DNA of 64,000 bases from assembly GCA_900469625.1 (NCBI GenBank), contig UBXV01000050.1:1-64000 (forward strand), written 5' to 3'. Below are positions 9,046 to 18,254 of the stretch, piece after piece (the stretch's first letter is position 1; the number at the start of each line of letters is the position of its first letter). The position numbers and the translations under genes are program-made. This stretch comes from Hyphomicrobiales bacterium. Its GTDB lineage: Bacteria; Pseudomonadota; Alphaproteobacteria; Rhizobiales; Rhizobiaceae. The notes beneath the pieces were generated by a model. The model was not told the DNA's origin and searched no databases. It saw only the letters and a program-made list of their open reading frames with translations.

Positions 9046-9568
9046 CGAGGTGCATCGCACCATCTTCGACGCGGTAGGACGATAGGCGGCGCAGGAAGCT
9101 CATGCCGACGAGCATCCCCGAAAGCGATTTGTCGGGCAGCACCAAGGCGTCAACGTCGCGCAGGGAAATGCCGCCGATCTCGACCCTGTTCAGTTTCGCC
9201 CGTGCTGCTTCGACCTCGCCATTGGCAGTTCCGACGCGAACGTCGAATGAGAGTGTTCCCGTTGAAAGGCCGAGCCGGCGTGCCGTCGAAACATTGATGG
9301 CAATGGTGCTTGCACCGGTGTCGACGAGGCCGCTCTGCGTGCGGCCATTGATGCGGAAATCGCCGAAGAAATGGCCGGACCGGTCGGCCTGAAGCACGAT
9401 GGTTCTTCCAGAGGCATACTTTGCCGTCGACGCCGGAATGGCGCGGTTTGCTGCCGCCTTGCCCGTATCGGGCGCGTCAGGGCGTGAAAGATAGGAGCTG
9501 GCAAGGTCGGGGACGACCAGCGCCGCAACGGCGATGCCGCCGGCAAATGTCAGCAAACGTCCGAACAT
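9038..9568 (-). CDS. Membrane-anchored retropepsin-like aspartic protease (TIGR02281 type)
   Basis: A short clan-AA aspartic protease, probably periplasmic. The start at 9568 (176 aa) has a GGAGG ribosome site 9 nt upstream; a longer frame reaches 9631 without one. An N-terminal hydrophobic segment (about residues 3-20) acts as signal or anchor. The catalytic LVDTGASTIAI motif is followed by NVSTARRLGL, and a later LVGMSFLRRL is typical of the family. One catalytic Asp per chain implies dimerisation. The physiological substrate in rhizobia is not known to me. Confidence 0.8.
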   Translation of the reverse strand: MFGRLLTFAGGIAVAALVVPDLASSYLSRPDAPDTGKAAANRAIPASTAKYASGRTIVLQADRSGHFFGDFRINGRTQSGLVDTGASTIAINVSTARRLGLSTGTLSFDVRVGTANGEVEAARAKLNRVEIGGISLRDVDALVLPDKSLSGMLVGMSFLRRLSSYRVEDGAMHLVR

Positions 9569-9645
9569 GGCCTTGGTCCTCCACACCGGGCTGCGAACAC
9601 GCGCGCCGATCCAGGGCAGTAGAACAGGCAAGGGCTAACACCACA

Positions 9646-9673
9646 CAAAAAAACCGCCGGATGGCCGGCGGTT
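9646..9673 (-). terminator. Terminator after upp
   Basis: Read on the minus strand, a perfect 9-bp stem AACCGCCGG/CCGGCGGTT (9652-9660 and 9665-9673) with a 4-nt loop is followed by a run of T (A-tract 9647-9653 on the plus strand). It lies between the upp stop and the protease start and ends the upp transcript. Confidence 0.92.
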
Positions 9674-9710
9674 CAGGGTCAAATTCGCGTGCTGGTTAAG
9701 AAACGGAAAA

Positions 9711-10340
9711 TCACTTCGTTCCGTACATGCGGTCGCCGGCATCGCCGAGCCCGGGCATGATGTAGCCAAGCTCGTTCAGGTGGCTGTCGATCGACGCGGT
9801 GAAGATCGGGACATCCGGATGGGCGGCCTGGAAGTTGCGGATGCCTTCAGGAGCCGCCAGCAGGCAGAGGAAGCGCAGGTTCTTGGCGCCGCGTTCCTTC
9901 AGCTTGTCGATCGCCGCGATCGAGGAGTTGCCGGTGGCAAGCATCGGATCCACGACGATGATCAGCCGCTCGGAGAGGCTTTCCGGCGCCTTGAAGAAAT
10001 ACTCCACCGCTTCCAATGTGTCGTGGTCGCGATAGACCCCGATGTGGGAAACGCGTGCAGAAGGCACGAGTTCGAGCATGCCTTCAAGCAGACCGTTGCC
10101 GGCGCGCAGGATCGAGGCGAAGACAAGCTTCTTGCCTTCGAGCACCGGCGCGTCGATCTCCTGCATCGGGGTCTCGATGCGCTCCATCGTCAGTTCCAGA
10201 TCGCGGGTCACCTCGTAGCAGAGCAGCGTCGAGATTTCCCGAAGCAGCCGCCGAAAACCGGCGGTGGAGGTTTCCTTCTTGCGCATGATGGTCAGCTTGT
10301 GTTGCACAAGCGGATGATCGATCACTGTTACGCCGTCCAT
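9711..10340 (-). CDS. upp: Uracil phosphoribosyltransferase
   Basis: Makes UMP from uracil and PRPP, recovering the base released by pyrimidine nucleoside phosphorolysis. The 209-aa length is standard. The PRPP loop [10 protein letters not shown] is near residue 131, and the C-terminal uracil-binding region ends with [12 protein letters not shown]. It is the distal gene of a minus-strand deoB-add-upp series, 128 bp after add, and is closed by its own terminator. Confidence 0.96.
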   Translation of the reverse strand: MDGVTVIDHPLVQHKLTIMRKKETSTAGFRRLLREISTLLCYEVTRDLELTMERIETPMQEIDAPVLEGKKLVFASILRAGNGLLEGMLELVPSARVSHIGVYRDHDTLEAVEYFFKAPESLSERLIIVVDPMLATGNSSIAAIDKLKERGAKNLRFLCLLAAPEGIRNFQAAHPDVPIFTASIDSHLNELGYIMPGLGDAGDRMYGTK

Positions 10341-10468
10341 GGCTACCTTCCCGGAAGTTTCTGTATCCGCCCTTTTTCCATGGATTGCTCCGCGGCCGCA
10401 AGGGCATTGGGCGGCTCGTTGTGGTCATCCCCAGCCGTGCCGTTCGCCCGGACAGGCGCAGGCACCCG

Positions 10469-11437
10469 TCAGAGGCGTGAAATCAGGGACTGACGTGTCG
10501 CCTCGTCGACGAACGCCGCCTCGATCGCCGTCCTGGTCATGCCGTTGATGTCGTCGTCTTCAAAGCCCATCACCGACGAAGCGATGTCGTATTCCTGGGC
10601 AAGGGAGGTGTGGAAGAATGGCGGATCGTCGGAATTGAGCGTCACCCGAACGCCGGCCTGGTGGAGAGCCCGCAAGGGGTGGGCGGCGAAGTCCGGGAAC
10701 ACTTGCAGCGAGATGTTGGATCCGGGGCAGACCTCCAGAACGACAGCCTCGTCGGCGAGCCGCTTGACGAGATCCGCATCCTCGATCGCCCGCACGCCGT
10801 GGCTGATGCGCGACGGTCTCACATGGTCGAGCGCATCGCGCACGCTGAAGGCGCCCGAAAGCTCGCCTGCATGGATCGTCAGACCCAGGCCGGCATCGCG
10901 CACGATATCGAAGGCCCGGGCAAAGTCGGCGACCCGGTGCATGCGCTCTTCGCCTGCCAGATTGAAGCCGGTCACCAGTGCGTGTTCTCTCCTGGCGGCA
11001 AATTCTGCTGTTTTGATAACGGATTCCGGCCCGAGGTGGCGGATGCCGGTGATCAGCATGCGCGCTTCGATCCCGGTCTTTGCCCTGGCAGCGACAATGC
11101 CGGCGGCCAGGCCCTCGAGATAGGCGTCGGCGCCCAGCCCGATGGTGTTGCCATGATCCGGCGAAACGATGATTTCGCTGTAGATCGTGCCGGCCTCCGC
11201 CAGTTCCGTCAGGTAGGTTTCGGCAAGAAGCGCGTAGTCTTCCTGGGTGCGAAACAGCGAGGCGACGCTGTCGTAGCATTTGACGAAATTGGTAAAATCC
11301 GTCCAGACATAGGCGCGGTCGGCGATGATGTCGCTGGTGTCGAGCCCATATTTCTGCGCCTGCCGCAGCGCGAGTTCAGGGGGCGTCGCGCCCTCGATGT
11401 GGCAGTGCAGTTCCGCTTTCTTCAGATGTGCGGTCAA
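10469..11437 (-). CDS. add: Adenosine deaminase
   Basis: Converts adenosine and deoxyadenosine to inosine forms, which PunA then cleaves. The 322-aa protein has the N-terminal zinc-binding [10 protein letters not shown], a central HAGE motif (catalytic Glu) and the C-terminal LNSDDPPFF zinc/aspartate motif. Its start codon overlaps the end of deoB by 4 bp, indicating coupled translation. A 6-aminodeoxyfutalosine-type activity is possible for some relatives, but the context favours adenosine. Confidence 0.92.
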   Translation of the reverse strand: MTAHLKKAELHCHIEGATPPELALRQAQKYGLDTSDIIADRAYVWTDFTNFVKCYDSVASLFRTQEDYALLAETYLTELAEAGTIYSEIIVSPDHGNTIGLGADAYLEGLAAGIVAARAKTGIEARMLITGIRHLGPESVIKTAEFAARREHALVTGFNLAGEERMHRVADFARAFDIVRDAGLGLTIHAGELSGAFSVRDALDHVRPSRISHGVRAIEDADLVKRLADEAVVLEVCPGSNISLQVFPDFAAHPLRALHQAGVRVTLNSDDPPFFHTSLAQEYDIASSVMGFEDDDINGMTRTAIEAAFVDEATRQSLISRL

Positions 11438-12654
11438 ATGAGGCTTCTCCCGTGTAGGCCCGGTGCGATACCGAGATGTCTGGCGACCGTTTCGCCGATA
11501 TGCGCAAAGGTATCGGCAATCCCGAGCGAGCGGCTGCGCACGGCCGGGCCGAACATCAGCACCGGCACGCGCTCGCGCGTGTGGTCAGTTCCGCGCCAGG
11601 TCGGGTCGCAGCCGTGGTCGGCGGTCAAAATGACGATGTCGCCCTGCTTCAGCCGGCGGTCGAGATCGGGCAGGCGCGCGTCAAAGGCTTCGAGCGCTGC
11701 GGCATAGCCGGCGACATCGCGGCGGTGACCGAAAAGCATGTCGAAATCGACGAAGTTGGTGAAGACCAGGTCGCCGTCCTCTGCCTCGTCTATGGCCGCA
11801 AGGCTTGCATCGAACAGCGCCATGTTGCCGTCGGCCTTGGTCAGCTTGGTCACGCCCTGGTGGGCGAAGATGTCGCCGATCTTGCCGATCGCATGCACCG
11901 TGCGTCCGGCCTGCGCCAGCCGGTCGAGAACCGTCGGTTCCGGCGGCAGAACCGAGTAGTCGCGCCGGTTGCCGGTTCGCGTGAAGGTCTGTGCGTTGTG
12001 GCCGATGAAGGGGCGGGCGATGACGCGGCCGATATTGTAGTCGTCGACGAGGCGCCGGACGATCTGGCAGAATTCCAGCAGGCGCTCCAGTCCGAAAGTA
12101 TGCTCATGGGCTGCGATCTGAAAGACGCTGTCCGAAGAGGTGTAGCAGATCGGCTTTCCCGTGCGCATATGCTCTTCGCCGAGCCGGGCGATGATGTCGG
12201 TGCCGGAGGCGTGGCAATTGCCCAGAATGCCGGGGACATTGCCCTCGCGGCAGATCGCCTCGACCAGCTCGGGCGGAAACGCATCGCCCTCGGCGGTGAA
12301 ATAGCCCCAGTTGAACATGACGGGCGTTCCCGCAATCTCCCAGTGGCCCGACGGCGTATCCTTGCCGCGCGACACTTCGCTGGCCGCACCATAGGCGCCG
12401 TAGACCCGGCCCGGGACCGGCATGCCTGCGGGTGTGCGGCCGGTGGCCAGCTTGGCCGCGTGCACCAGGCCGAGGGCAGACATGTTGGGAAGATTGAGCG
12501 GTCCCTCGCGCAGGCCAGGGCGGTCAGCCGCCCCGTTTGCGCAGAATTCGGCGATGTGGCCCAGCGTGTCGGCGCCGAGGTCGCCATAGGTCTCGGCATC
12601 AGGCGCACCGCCAATGCCGAAGGAATCAAGGACGAAGAGAAAAGCGCGCGCCAT
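11434..12654 (-). CDS. deoB: Phosphopentomutase
   Basis: Interconverts ribose or deoxyribose 1-phosphate and the 5-phosphate, linking the nucleoside phosphorylases to central metabolism. The 406-aa length is normal. Metal-binding alkaline-phosphatase-fold motifs are seen: [14 protein letters not shown] at the N terminus, [13 protein letters not shown], and [19 protein letters not shown] near the C terminus. It begins the minus-strand deoB-add unit, 140 bp from the pseudopilin gene end. Confidence 0.95.
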   Translation of the reverse strand: MARAFLFVLDSFGIGGAPDAETYGDLGADTLGHIAEFCANGAADRPGLREGPLNLPNMSALGLVHAAKLATGRTPAGMPVPGRVYGAYGAASEVSRGKDTPSGHWEIAGTPVMFNWGYFTAEGDAFPPELVEAICREGNVPGILGNCHASGTDIIARLGEEHMRTGKPICYTSSDSVFQIAAHEHTFGLERLLEFCQIVRRLVDDYNIGRVIARPFIGHNAQTFTRTGNRRDYSVLPPEPTVLDRLAQAGRTVHAIGKIGDIFAHQGVTKLTKADGNMALFDASLAAIDEAEDGDLVFTNFVDFDMLFGHRRDVAGYAAALEAFDARLPDLDRRLKQGDIVILTADHGCDPTWRGTDHTRERVPVLMFGPAVRSRSLGIADTFAHIGETVARHLGIAPGLHGRSLI

Positions 12655-12794
12655 GAACGTTCCGATAGGCCGAAGCGCATGGGCAGAGCCTCACGGTTCG
12701 GTGCTGCAACAGGCGCGCAGGCGGATGCCCGAGCGCAATCCCGAAGGAATAGCGCTGGCGGCCCCGCATTGCAATTGGGTCGGCAGGGCTCAGA

Positions 12795-13388
12795 TCAGCA
12801 GTTCGTGCAGCTGATCGTTTCGGCCTGACGCGAGCGGAAATACGCCGTCTTGGCGAGATTGATTTTGGTGATCGACTTTGACGCGAGGTTCGGAGCAAAC
12901 AACAAAAGCTCGTGCGGAACGATCAGCTCCGTGCGGATGACGAATGCGCCCTTTGTCGCAAATTGCGCCGGCAGGTTGACGGTGCTGTTGACCGCGTAGG
13001 GCGTTGCGCCATTTTGGTCGCGCGACCAGATCACGGTGCCCTTGTTGGTGTTGTCGACCTTGATACCGCTGATCTTGAGCGTGAAATTGAAGCCCTTGTA
13101 GGGTGCCAGCATCGTCTGGGCGACATTCTTCATGTTGCCGAGATAGGTCTTGTCGACCGTCGATTGCTGGGCGACCAGATCGGCGACCGTGCTTGCTGCT
13201 CTGGCGACCTTTCCCGATACGGTGAACCCCAGGGAAATCTCGAAGGCTCCGATATAGGCCATGATCAGAATGGGTGTGACGATGGCGAATTCGACGGCCC
13301 CGATCCCCTTCTTGTCCTTGGCAAACGATGAGAAGAGCGATTTGAGGCGGTGGGAGGACAGTCGTGTTGCTTTCGTTAGCGTTTTCAC
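12795..13388 (-). CDS. TadE-family pseudopilin
   Basis: A minor pilin-like protein of the Tad apparatus. The 197-aa chain has a basic N terminus, then KKGIGAVEFAIVTPILIMAY, the TadE segment with a Glu five residues after a Gly that can serve as the prepilin peptidase cleavage site. One membrane helix follows and the rest is probably periplasmic. It lies 7 bp downstream of a second TadE-like gene and diverges from the pilA-cpa operon. It may initiate or regulate pilus assembly; the exact role is inferred. Confidence 0.82.
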   Translation of the reverse strand: MKTLTKATRLSSHRLKSLFSSFAKDKKGIGAVEFAIVTPILIMAYIGAFEISLGFTVSGKVARAASTVADLVAQQSTVDKTYLGNMKNVAQTMLAPYKGFNFTLKISGIKVDNTNKGTVIWSRDQNGATPYAVNSTVNLPAQFATKGAFVIRTELIVPHELLLFAPNLASKSITKINLAKTAYFRSRQAETISCTNC

Positions 13389-13395
13389 CTTGGCC

Positions 13396-14025
13396 TCACT
13401 CGCTCTCGGTTCGGAATATGGCGGTCGAAACCATAAGGTAACCCTTCGGCATTGTGCTTCCGGTCGGGCGCAAGTTGCTTACGAACGGCCTGACGAGATC
13501 CGTGAAGACGCTCCACCTGTAAAAGGCGCGCATCATGTTGGTGGTACCTGGTCCGCCCGGGGCGAACTTGAAGTCGCTCGTTTTGACATCGGACGAGATC
13601 GAGGTCGTCGTGCGGGGAACGGCCTCCGGAAATTTCGCAAGGTCCGCGACGGGGCGAACGTCGATATAGAGTTTGTTGGGCAGCGTCGTCTCGGTGGCCG
13701 AACAGGTCATCATGACGGAGATCTCGTCACAGAACGCCTGCCTGAACTGCGCGTTGGTCTTGTAGCCCGGCTTTCCGACCTGGAACGTGATTTCGCCCGT
13801 GCGGATTTTTCGCGCCATCTTGTCTGTCGCGTTCATGAGCAGCTGCTCGCCGGTGAAGGCCACGAAGGTCTCGATCGTCGCAAACAGAACGATCATGAAA
13901 GGGATTGCAAGAATGGCAAACTCCATCGCGGCGGCACCTTCGCGATTGCGAAGGAGGCGACGAAGTTTTCCGTCACGGCAAACGGACGGTTGCTCTGGGT
14001 GCGGTGTTTCCTGTTCGATCGTCAT
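13396..14025 (-). CDS. TadE-family pseudopilin (second copy)
   Basis: A 209-aa TadE/TadG-like protein. After a cytoplasmic basic leader, REGAAAMEFAILAIPFMIVL forms the pseudopilin helix with the conserved Glu. The C-terminal two thirds are polar and expected outside the membrane, with two Cys near residues 98-107 (FCDEISVMMTC) that could form a disulfide. It is co-directional with the other TadE gene (7-bp gap). The two share the helix but differ elsewhere, so they are paralogues with separate roles rather than a recent duplication. Confidence 0.82.
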   Translation of the reverse strand: MTIEQETPHPEQPSVCRDGKLRRLLRNREGAAAMEFAILAIPFMIVLFATIETFVAFTGEQLLMNATDKMARKIRTGEITFQVGKPGYKTNAQFRQAFCDEISVMMTCSATETTLPNKLYIDVRPVADLAKFPEAVPRTTTSISSDVKTSDFKFAPGGPGTTNMMRAFYRWSVFTDLVRPFVSNLRPTGSTMPKGYLMVSTAIFRTESE

Positions 14026-14140
14026 ACCGTCGTTCCATCATGTCACGCCTGTTGGACGGCACAGTGATGGGCAACCGTTGATATTTCGTATGCGTCAATT
14101 TCAAGCATTTTAGCTATCTGCAGATATTGCAGGGGCGGGA

Positions 14141-14563
14141 TCAGTTGGTCGCGCCGGTTGCTTTTCGCTCCGCATGCCGTTCGCAATTGGGTGTGCAGGA
14201 CAGGACCGTTCGCGATGTCTGCTTGTAGACGCGCACCGTATTGCCCTCGTCGATGGTGACGAGAATGCGCTCGTCGACCATCGCATTGCCGTCCTGATCC
14301 AGGATGACAAGGTTGGTCGTGCCGAAATTGCGTCCGGTAACGACGATGGTGCGCGCGTCAGCTACAGTTGCGTCTGCGACCTCTGCGTTGCCGATGATGA
14401 CCTTGCTCACCGGGCGGTCGAGTTTCAAAACGCGCGCGTGATCCATGTAGACGCGCATCGTGTCTTCGGCGGCAAGGGCGCTGCCGGTCGACACGAGGCC
14501 AAGGTGGCCTGAGATCGCGACTGCAAGTATGGCGGCTCGGCTGCCGGCGAGGGGCAAAGTCAT
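14141..14563 (-). CDS. Secretin N-domain-like pilus protein (CpaC N-terminal homologue)
   Basis: A 140-aa exported protein that resembles only the N-terminal domain of CpaC/RcpA secretins: RPVSKVIIGNAEVADATVAD, then VVTGRNFGTTNLVILDQDG. The start at 14563 has AAGGAAA upstream and gives a clear signal peptide ending at SALAA-E. The barrel-forming secretin domain is absent. It lies upstream of the TadE genes on the minus strand and diverges from pilA. It may cap, pilot or modulate the CpaC secretin; that is inference. Confidence 0.78.
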   Translation of the reverse strand: MTLPLAGSRAAILAVAISGHLGLVSTGSALAAEDTMRVYMDHARVLKLDRPVSKVIIGNAEVADATVADARTIVVTGRNFGTTNLVILDQDGNAMVDERILVTIDEGNTVRVYKQTSRTVLSCTPNCERHAERKATGATN

Positions 14564-14827
14564 CGTGTTTCCTTGAAATGACGCTTGTCCCATCCTCGCC
14601 GTTCTTGGTGAATGAAGCGTTAAGCCGCAAAAGGCAGGATCGTGGCCGTCAGCCGGCCGCAGCATTTGCCGTTCGTTTACCCAAAAATCAGCGAGCCGGC
14701 GTTCATGATTTGGTAACCGCTTTCCTTAAGTCGGTAGCAATTCGGCGGGCCTAGGGTGAGTGCATCCGATCAACGGCAACAGTTGGCGGACGTGCTGAAC
14801 AACAAACGTGAAGTTAGGAGAATCATC

Positions 14828-15013
14828 ATGAAGAAGATTTTTGCCCGTCTGATCAAGGACGAGTCCGGCGCAACCGCCATTGAATACGGCCTGATCGCAG
14901 CTCTGATTTCGGTTGCCCTCATTGGCGGCGCAACGGCGCTCGGTAGCGCGCTGAACACGCAGTTCGCCAACCTTGGGACTTTCATGAACGTTGGTACGGC
15001 CCCGGCTCCGTGA
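14828..15013 (+). CDS. pilA: Flp/Fap-type major pilin
   Basis: Structural subunit of the Tad (type IVb) pilus, 61 aa. The start at 14828 is fixed by AGGAG 7 nt upstream. The sequence has the class signature: a short basic leader, cleavage site after Gly14, then ATAIEYGLIAAL with Glu at +5 and Tyr at +6, and a single hydrophobic helix. The tail ends in NVGTAPAP. It is followed by its own terminator, which allows pilin mRNA to exceed that of the assembly genes. Confidence 0.95.
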   Translation: MKKIFARLIKDESGATAIEYGLIAALISVALIGGATALGSALNTQFANLGTFMNVGTAPAP

Positions 15014-15072
15014 TTGCTGGCTCTTTTTCTGAGGCCGCGGCGACGTTCCGCCGGCAATCAGCTTAAAGTGCG

Positions 15073-15104
15073 AGGCCGCCCTTCCGTGGGGCGGCCTTAT
15101 CTTT
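15073..15104 (+). terminator. Terminator between pilA and cpaA
   Basis: A perfect 9-bp stem AGGCCGCCC/GGGCGGCCT (15073-15081 and 15089-15097), a 7-nt loop and the T-rich tail TTATCTTT. It lies 60 bp after pilA and should limit read-through into cpaA. Confidence 0.9.
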
Positions 15105-15217
15105 GTGCAAGCTCGACCTGGACGCTTGTGCGCCGGCGGCAGGGCCCGGATGGATCATACCCAGAACCCGAGAGGGTTTCGGCGAGGAATGAAGAGTTTC
15201 ACTCGAGGAGACGAACG

Positions 15218-15730
15218 GTGATCGTGGCTGCCATCTTCGTGGTTTTTCCGTTTTGTCTGGCATTTTCCGCGTTGTCCGACGCCCTGACGATGACGATCCC
15301 AAATCGGGTTCCGGTCATTCTGATGGCGACATTCGCAATCGTCGCGCCGCTGGCGGGGCTCGGCCTTTCCGAAATTGCTATCCATATCGCCATGGCGCTT
15401 GCCGTGTTCGGCCTGTGCTTCGGTCTCTTCGCGTTGGGGACAATGGGTGGCGGTGACGCCAAGCTTCTGACCGCCTGCGCACTTTGGTTCGGGGCCGACG
15501 CCTCGCTGCTCGAATTCCTGCTTTCCGTTTCGCTGTTTGGCGGCCTGCTGACCGTTGCGATCCTGCTTTTGAGAGCGCGGGAGGATTTCATCCTGTCCTC
15601 GCGGCTCCCGATCCCGAGACTGCTGTTCACCGCCAACAAGATCCCCTACGGGATCGCGATCGCCGCCGGCGGTTTTGTTGCCTACCCCTCGTCCCCGCTC
15701 GTGCAACTGGCGCTATCCAGCCTCCATTGA
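15218..15730 (+). CDS. cpaA: Prepilin peptidase CpaA (A24A family)
   Basis: Inner-membrane aspartic peptidase that removes the pilin leader. The start is a GTG at 15218 with GAGGAG 7 nt upstream, giving 170 aa; the frame is open further 5' but that part overlaps the pilA terminator. Catalytic Asp motifs are visible: SDALTMTIPNRV near the N terminus and GTMGGGDAKLL in the middle (GxGD type). It lacks the cytoplasmic methylase domain, as expected of Tad-type short peptidases. Confidence 0.9.
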   Translation: MIVAAIFVVFPFCLAFSALSDALTMTIPNRVPVILMATFAIVAPLAGLGLSEIAIHIAMALAVFGLCFGLFALGTMGGGDAKLLTACALWFGADASLLEFLLSVSLFGGLLTVAILLLRAREDFILSSRLPIPRLLFTANKIPYGIAIAAGGFVAYPSSPLVQLALSSLH

Positions 15731-15789
15731 GCTTGCGGTCTGTGCCGCGGCGCGTGTTCGCGGCACGCAATCAATGAGGTAGGCAATTG

Positions 15790-15818
15790 TTAACCATGGC
15801 CGTAAGTGCCTTGTTAAC
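15790..15818 (+). promoter_or_regulatory. Possible CtrA-binding half sites upstream of cpaB
   Basis: TTAACCAT (15790-15797), an octamer used as a CtrA site in alphaproteobacteria, and a second TTAAC (15814-15818) lie 24 bp apart in an AT-rich patch about 65-90 bp before cpaB. The patch contrasts with the GC-rich surroundings. Neither has the canonical TTAA-N7-TTAA layout, so this is suggestive only. Confidence 0.4.
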
Positions 15819-15880
15819 TATAATTACACCAATTCCTGATCAATCTGCCTCCAGCATCTCTCTGGGGCCTCGAAACGATC

Positions 15881-16693
15881 ATGAAACCGGTTCGCATCAT
15901 CATCCTGGCAGTGGCCGTTGGTTCGGCTGTTCTGGCCGGCTTGCTCGCGATGAACCTCACGCGTGGACCAGCGCCACAAATGGCGGAGCCGGTCATCGAG
16001 CGCGCTCCAACCGTCAACGTGCTGGTCGCCAGCAAGAGCCTGCCCGTGGGGTCGCGCCTCGGCGGCGACCTGGTGCACTGGGTGGCTTGGCCGAAGGACG
16101 GCATCGTCGATGGGTTGATCACCGAGGAAACCCGGCCAAACGCCATCGATGATCTCACCGGATCCGTCGTGCGCCTGCCGATCTTCAACGGCGAGCCGGT
16201 GCGCAGCGAAAAGATCGCCGACAGCTCCAGCCGCATCATGTCGTCCCTGCTGCCGGCGGGCAAGCGCGCCGTCGCGACCGAGATCACGGTTGCAACCGGC
16301 GCCGGCGGTTTCATTCTGCCGAACGACCGGGTCGACGTCATCATGGTACGCAAGGGTGATGGCGAGCTCTTTCTGACCGAAACCGTTCTCAGCAACGTCC
16401 GTGTTCTGGCGATCGACCAGCAGGTCGAGGAAAAGGACGACGGATCCAAATCCGTGGTCGGCACCACGGCCACGCTGGAACTGACGCCGGATCAATCCAA
16501 GGTCATGACCGTGGCACAGCAGATGGCCGAGCGCATCTCGCTTGCCCTTCGCAGCGTTGCCGACGCGCAGGAACCTGACACCGCTGCCGCGGACTATCTT
16601 CTGAGCGGCGACGGTCAACCGAGCATTCAGGTCATCAAATCCGGCTCGATCGTAAAGAACGACGGTTCCGTCGGCCAGGGCCAACAACAATGA
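15881..16693 (+). CDS. cpaB: Flp pilus assembly protein CpaB
   Basis: Periplasmic component of the Tad secretion channel (RcpC/CpaB family), 270 aa. It has an N-terminal membrane segment (about residues 5-24), a SAF-like domain (VASKSLPVGSRLGGDLV), and the family stretch AVATEITVATGAGGFILPNDRVDVI. It lies 150 bp after cpaA with its own AT-rich upstream region and overlaps cpaC by 4 bp (ATGA). Confidence 0.92.
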   Translation: MKPVRIIILAVAVGSAVLAGLLAMNLTRGPAPQMAEPVIERAPTVNVLVASKSLPVGSRLGGDLVHWVAWPKDGIVDGLITEETRPNAIDDLTGSVVRLPIFNGEPVRSEKIADSSSRIMSSLLPAGKRAVATEITVATGAGGFILPNDRVDVIMVRKGDGELFLTETVLSNVRVLAIDQQVEEKDDGSKSVVGTTATLELTPDQSKVMTVAQQMAERISLALRSVADAQEPDTAAADYLLSGDGQPSIQVIKSGSIVKNDGSVGQGQQQ

Positions 16694-18246
16694 GCGATCG
16701 AGCGGAGCGCAAGGTGAAACGGAACGGTAACAAATTTCGGGCCTCGGTCGCAGCCGGCCTGTCGTTTTGCCTGACATTTTCGGGCATGGCGCTGCCGACA
16801 CTGCCATCCGCGGAGGCTGCTGCCTCCTCGGTGGTCAGGATCGTTGAAAGCGGCCCCGGCGTGAAAAAGAAGGTGAGCCTGGGGCTAAACAAGGCCGTCG
16901 TCATCGATCTGCCGGCCGACGCCCACGATATTCTCGTTGCCGACCCGTCGCTTGCCGATGCCGTGACGCGCACGTCGAGACGCATCTATCTCTTCGGCAA
17001 ATCCGTCGGGCAGACCAACATCTTTGTCTTCGGAGCGAACGGCGAGGAGGTCGTCAGCCTCGATGTCGAGGTCGAACGCGACATCGCCAACCTGCAGTCC
17101 AATCTGCGGCGCTTCATTCCCGATGCCGACATCAATGTCGAAATCATCTCCGACAACATCGTTCTGACCGGGACCGTGCGCACGCCGCTCGATTCGACGC
17201 GCGCCGTCGATCTCGCCAAGGCCTTCCTCCAGGGCGGTGAAGCGACGACGCGCAACATCACCGCGCAGGGCAACAATGGCGATGCCGACATCTTCGCCGA
17301 AGACCGGCAGGTCTCGCAGATCGTCAATCTCCTGACGATCGACGGTGACGACCAGGTCACGCTGAAGGTGACGGTCGCTGAAGTCAGCCGGCAGGTGTTG
17401 AAGCAACTCGGCTTCAACGGTCGCGTCGGCGACGGCGAAAGCGGTATCGCGTTCCGCAATCCGGCCAACCTTGGCGATGCCGTCGGCGTCGCCGCCAACG
17501 CCGTGATCAAGGGTTCGATCGGCGGAACGACGATCGCCAGCTATATCAATGCCATGGAGCAGGCCGGTGTCATGCGCACCCTGGCCGAACCGAGCCTGAC
17601 GGCCATTTCGGGGCAGGAGGCCAAGTTCTACGTGGGTGGCCAGTTCCGGCTTGCCGGCGTTCAGGAGGTCGGTGCCGGCGAGAACGACGGCATCGAGGTC
17701 AAGCGCGAGATCAACGACGTCGAATACGGCATCCGGCTGAATTTCAAGCCGGTTGTCCTCGGCCCCGGCCGCATAAGTCTGCAGATCGAGACCAACGTCT
17801 CCGAGCCGACCTATGAAGGCTCAGCCGTCACCGGCAACGGCATGACCAGCGTCCCCGGACAGACCTTCCTCGGCATTCGCAAGCGCGAGGCCTCGACCAG
17901 CGTCGAGCTACCCTCGGGCGGTTCGATCGTTATCGCCGGCCTGGTACAGGACAACATCCGCCAGGCGATGTCTGGCCTGCCAGGCGCCTCGAAGATCCCG
18001 GTTCTCGGAACGCTGTTCCGCAGCAAGGATTTCGTCCGCAACGAGACCGAACTCGTCATCATCGCCACGCCCTATCTGGTGCGCCCGGTGCCCAGAAGCG
18101 CGATCTCCAGGCCCGACGACAACTTCAACGCCGCCAACGATCTGGAGAGCTTCTTCCTTGGTCGCGTGAACCGCATCTACGGCCGCCCGGAAGCATCCGC
18201 ACCTGCCGGACGCTATCATGGCAATGTCGGCTTCATCTACAAATAG
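16690..18246 (+). CDS. cpaC: Tad pilus secretin CpaC (RcpA)
   Basis: Outer-membrane channel for the pilus, 518 aa. It has a signal peptide, the pilus-secretin N-domain (residues about 55-125, ending GQTNIFVFGANGEEVVSLDV), a BON-like domain (DINVEIISDNIVLTGTV), and a C-terminal secretin domain containing MRTLAEPSLTAISGQEAKF and the ELPSGGSIVIAGLVQD region. It is coupled to cpaB by a 4-bp overlap and lies 8 bp before cpaD. Confidence 0.94.
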   Translation: MSDRAERKVKRNGNKFRASVAAGLSFCLTFSGMALPTLPSAEAAASSVVRIVESGPGVKKKVSLGLNKAVVIDLPADAHDILVADPSLADAVTRTSRRIYLFGKSVGQTNIFVFGANGEEVVSLDVEVERDIANLQSNLRRFIPDADINVEIISDNIVLTGTVRTPLDSTRAVDLAKAFLQGGEATTRNITAQGNNGDADIFAEDRQVSQIVNLLTIDGDDQVTLKVTVAEVSRQVLKQLGFNGRVGDGESGIAFRNPANLGDAVGVAANAVIKGSIGGTTIASYINAMEQAGVMRTLAEPSLTAISGQEAKFYVGGQFRLAGVQEVGAGENDGIEVKREINDVEYGIRLNFKPVVLGPGRISLQIETNVSEPTYEGSAVTGNGMTSVPGQTFLGIRKREASTSVELPSGGSIVIAGLVQDNIRQAMSGLPGASKIPVLGTLFRSKDFVRNETELVIIATPYLVRPVPRSAISRPDDNFNAANDLESFFLGRVNRIYGRPEASAPAGRYHGNVGFIYK

Positions 18247-18254
18247 GTCGGGCC

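Noticed and set aside
14705-14735. Possible CtrA site upstream of pilA (GGTAACC...CTTAAG)
   Set aside because: The half sites are 9 bp apart with mismatches; it does not meet TTAA-N7-TTAA on either strand.
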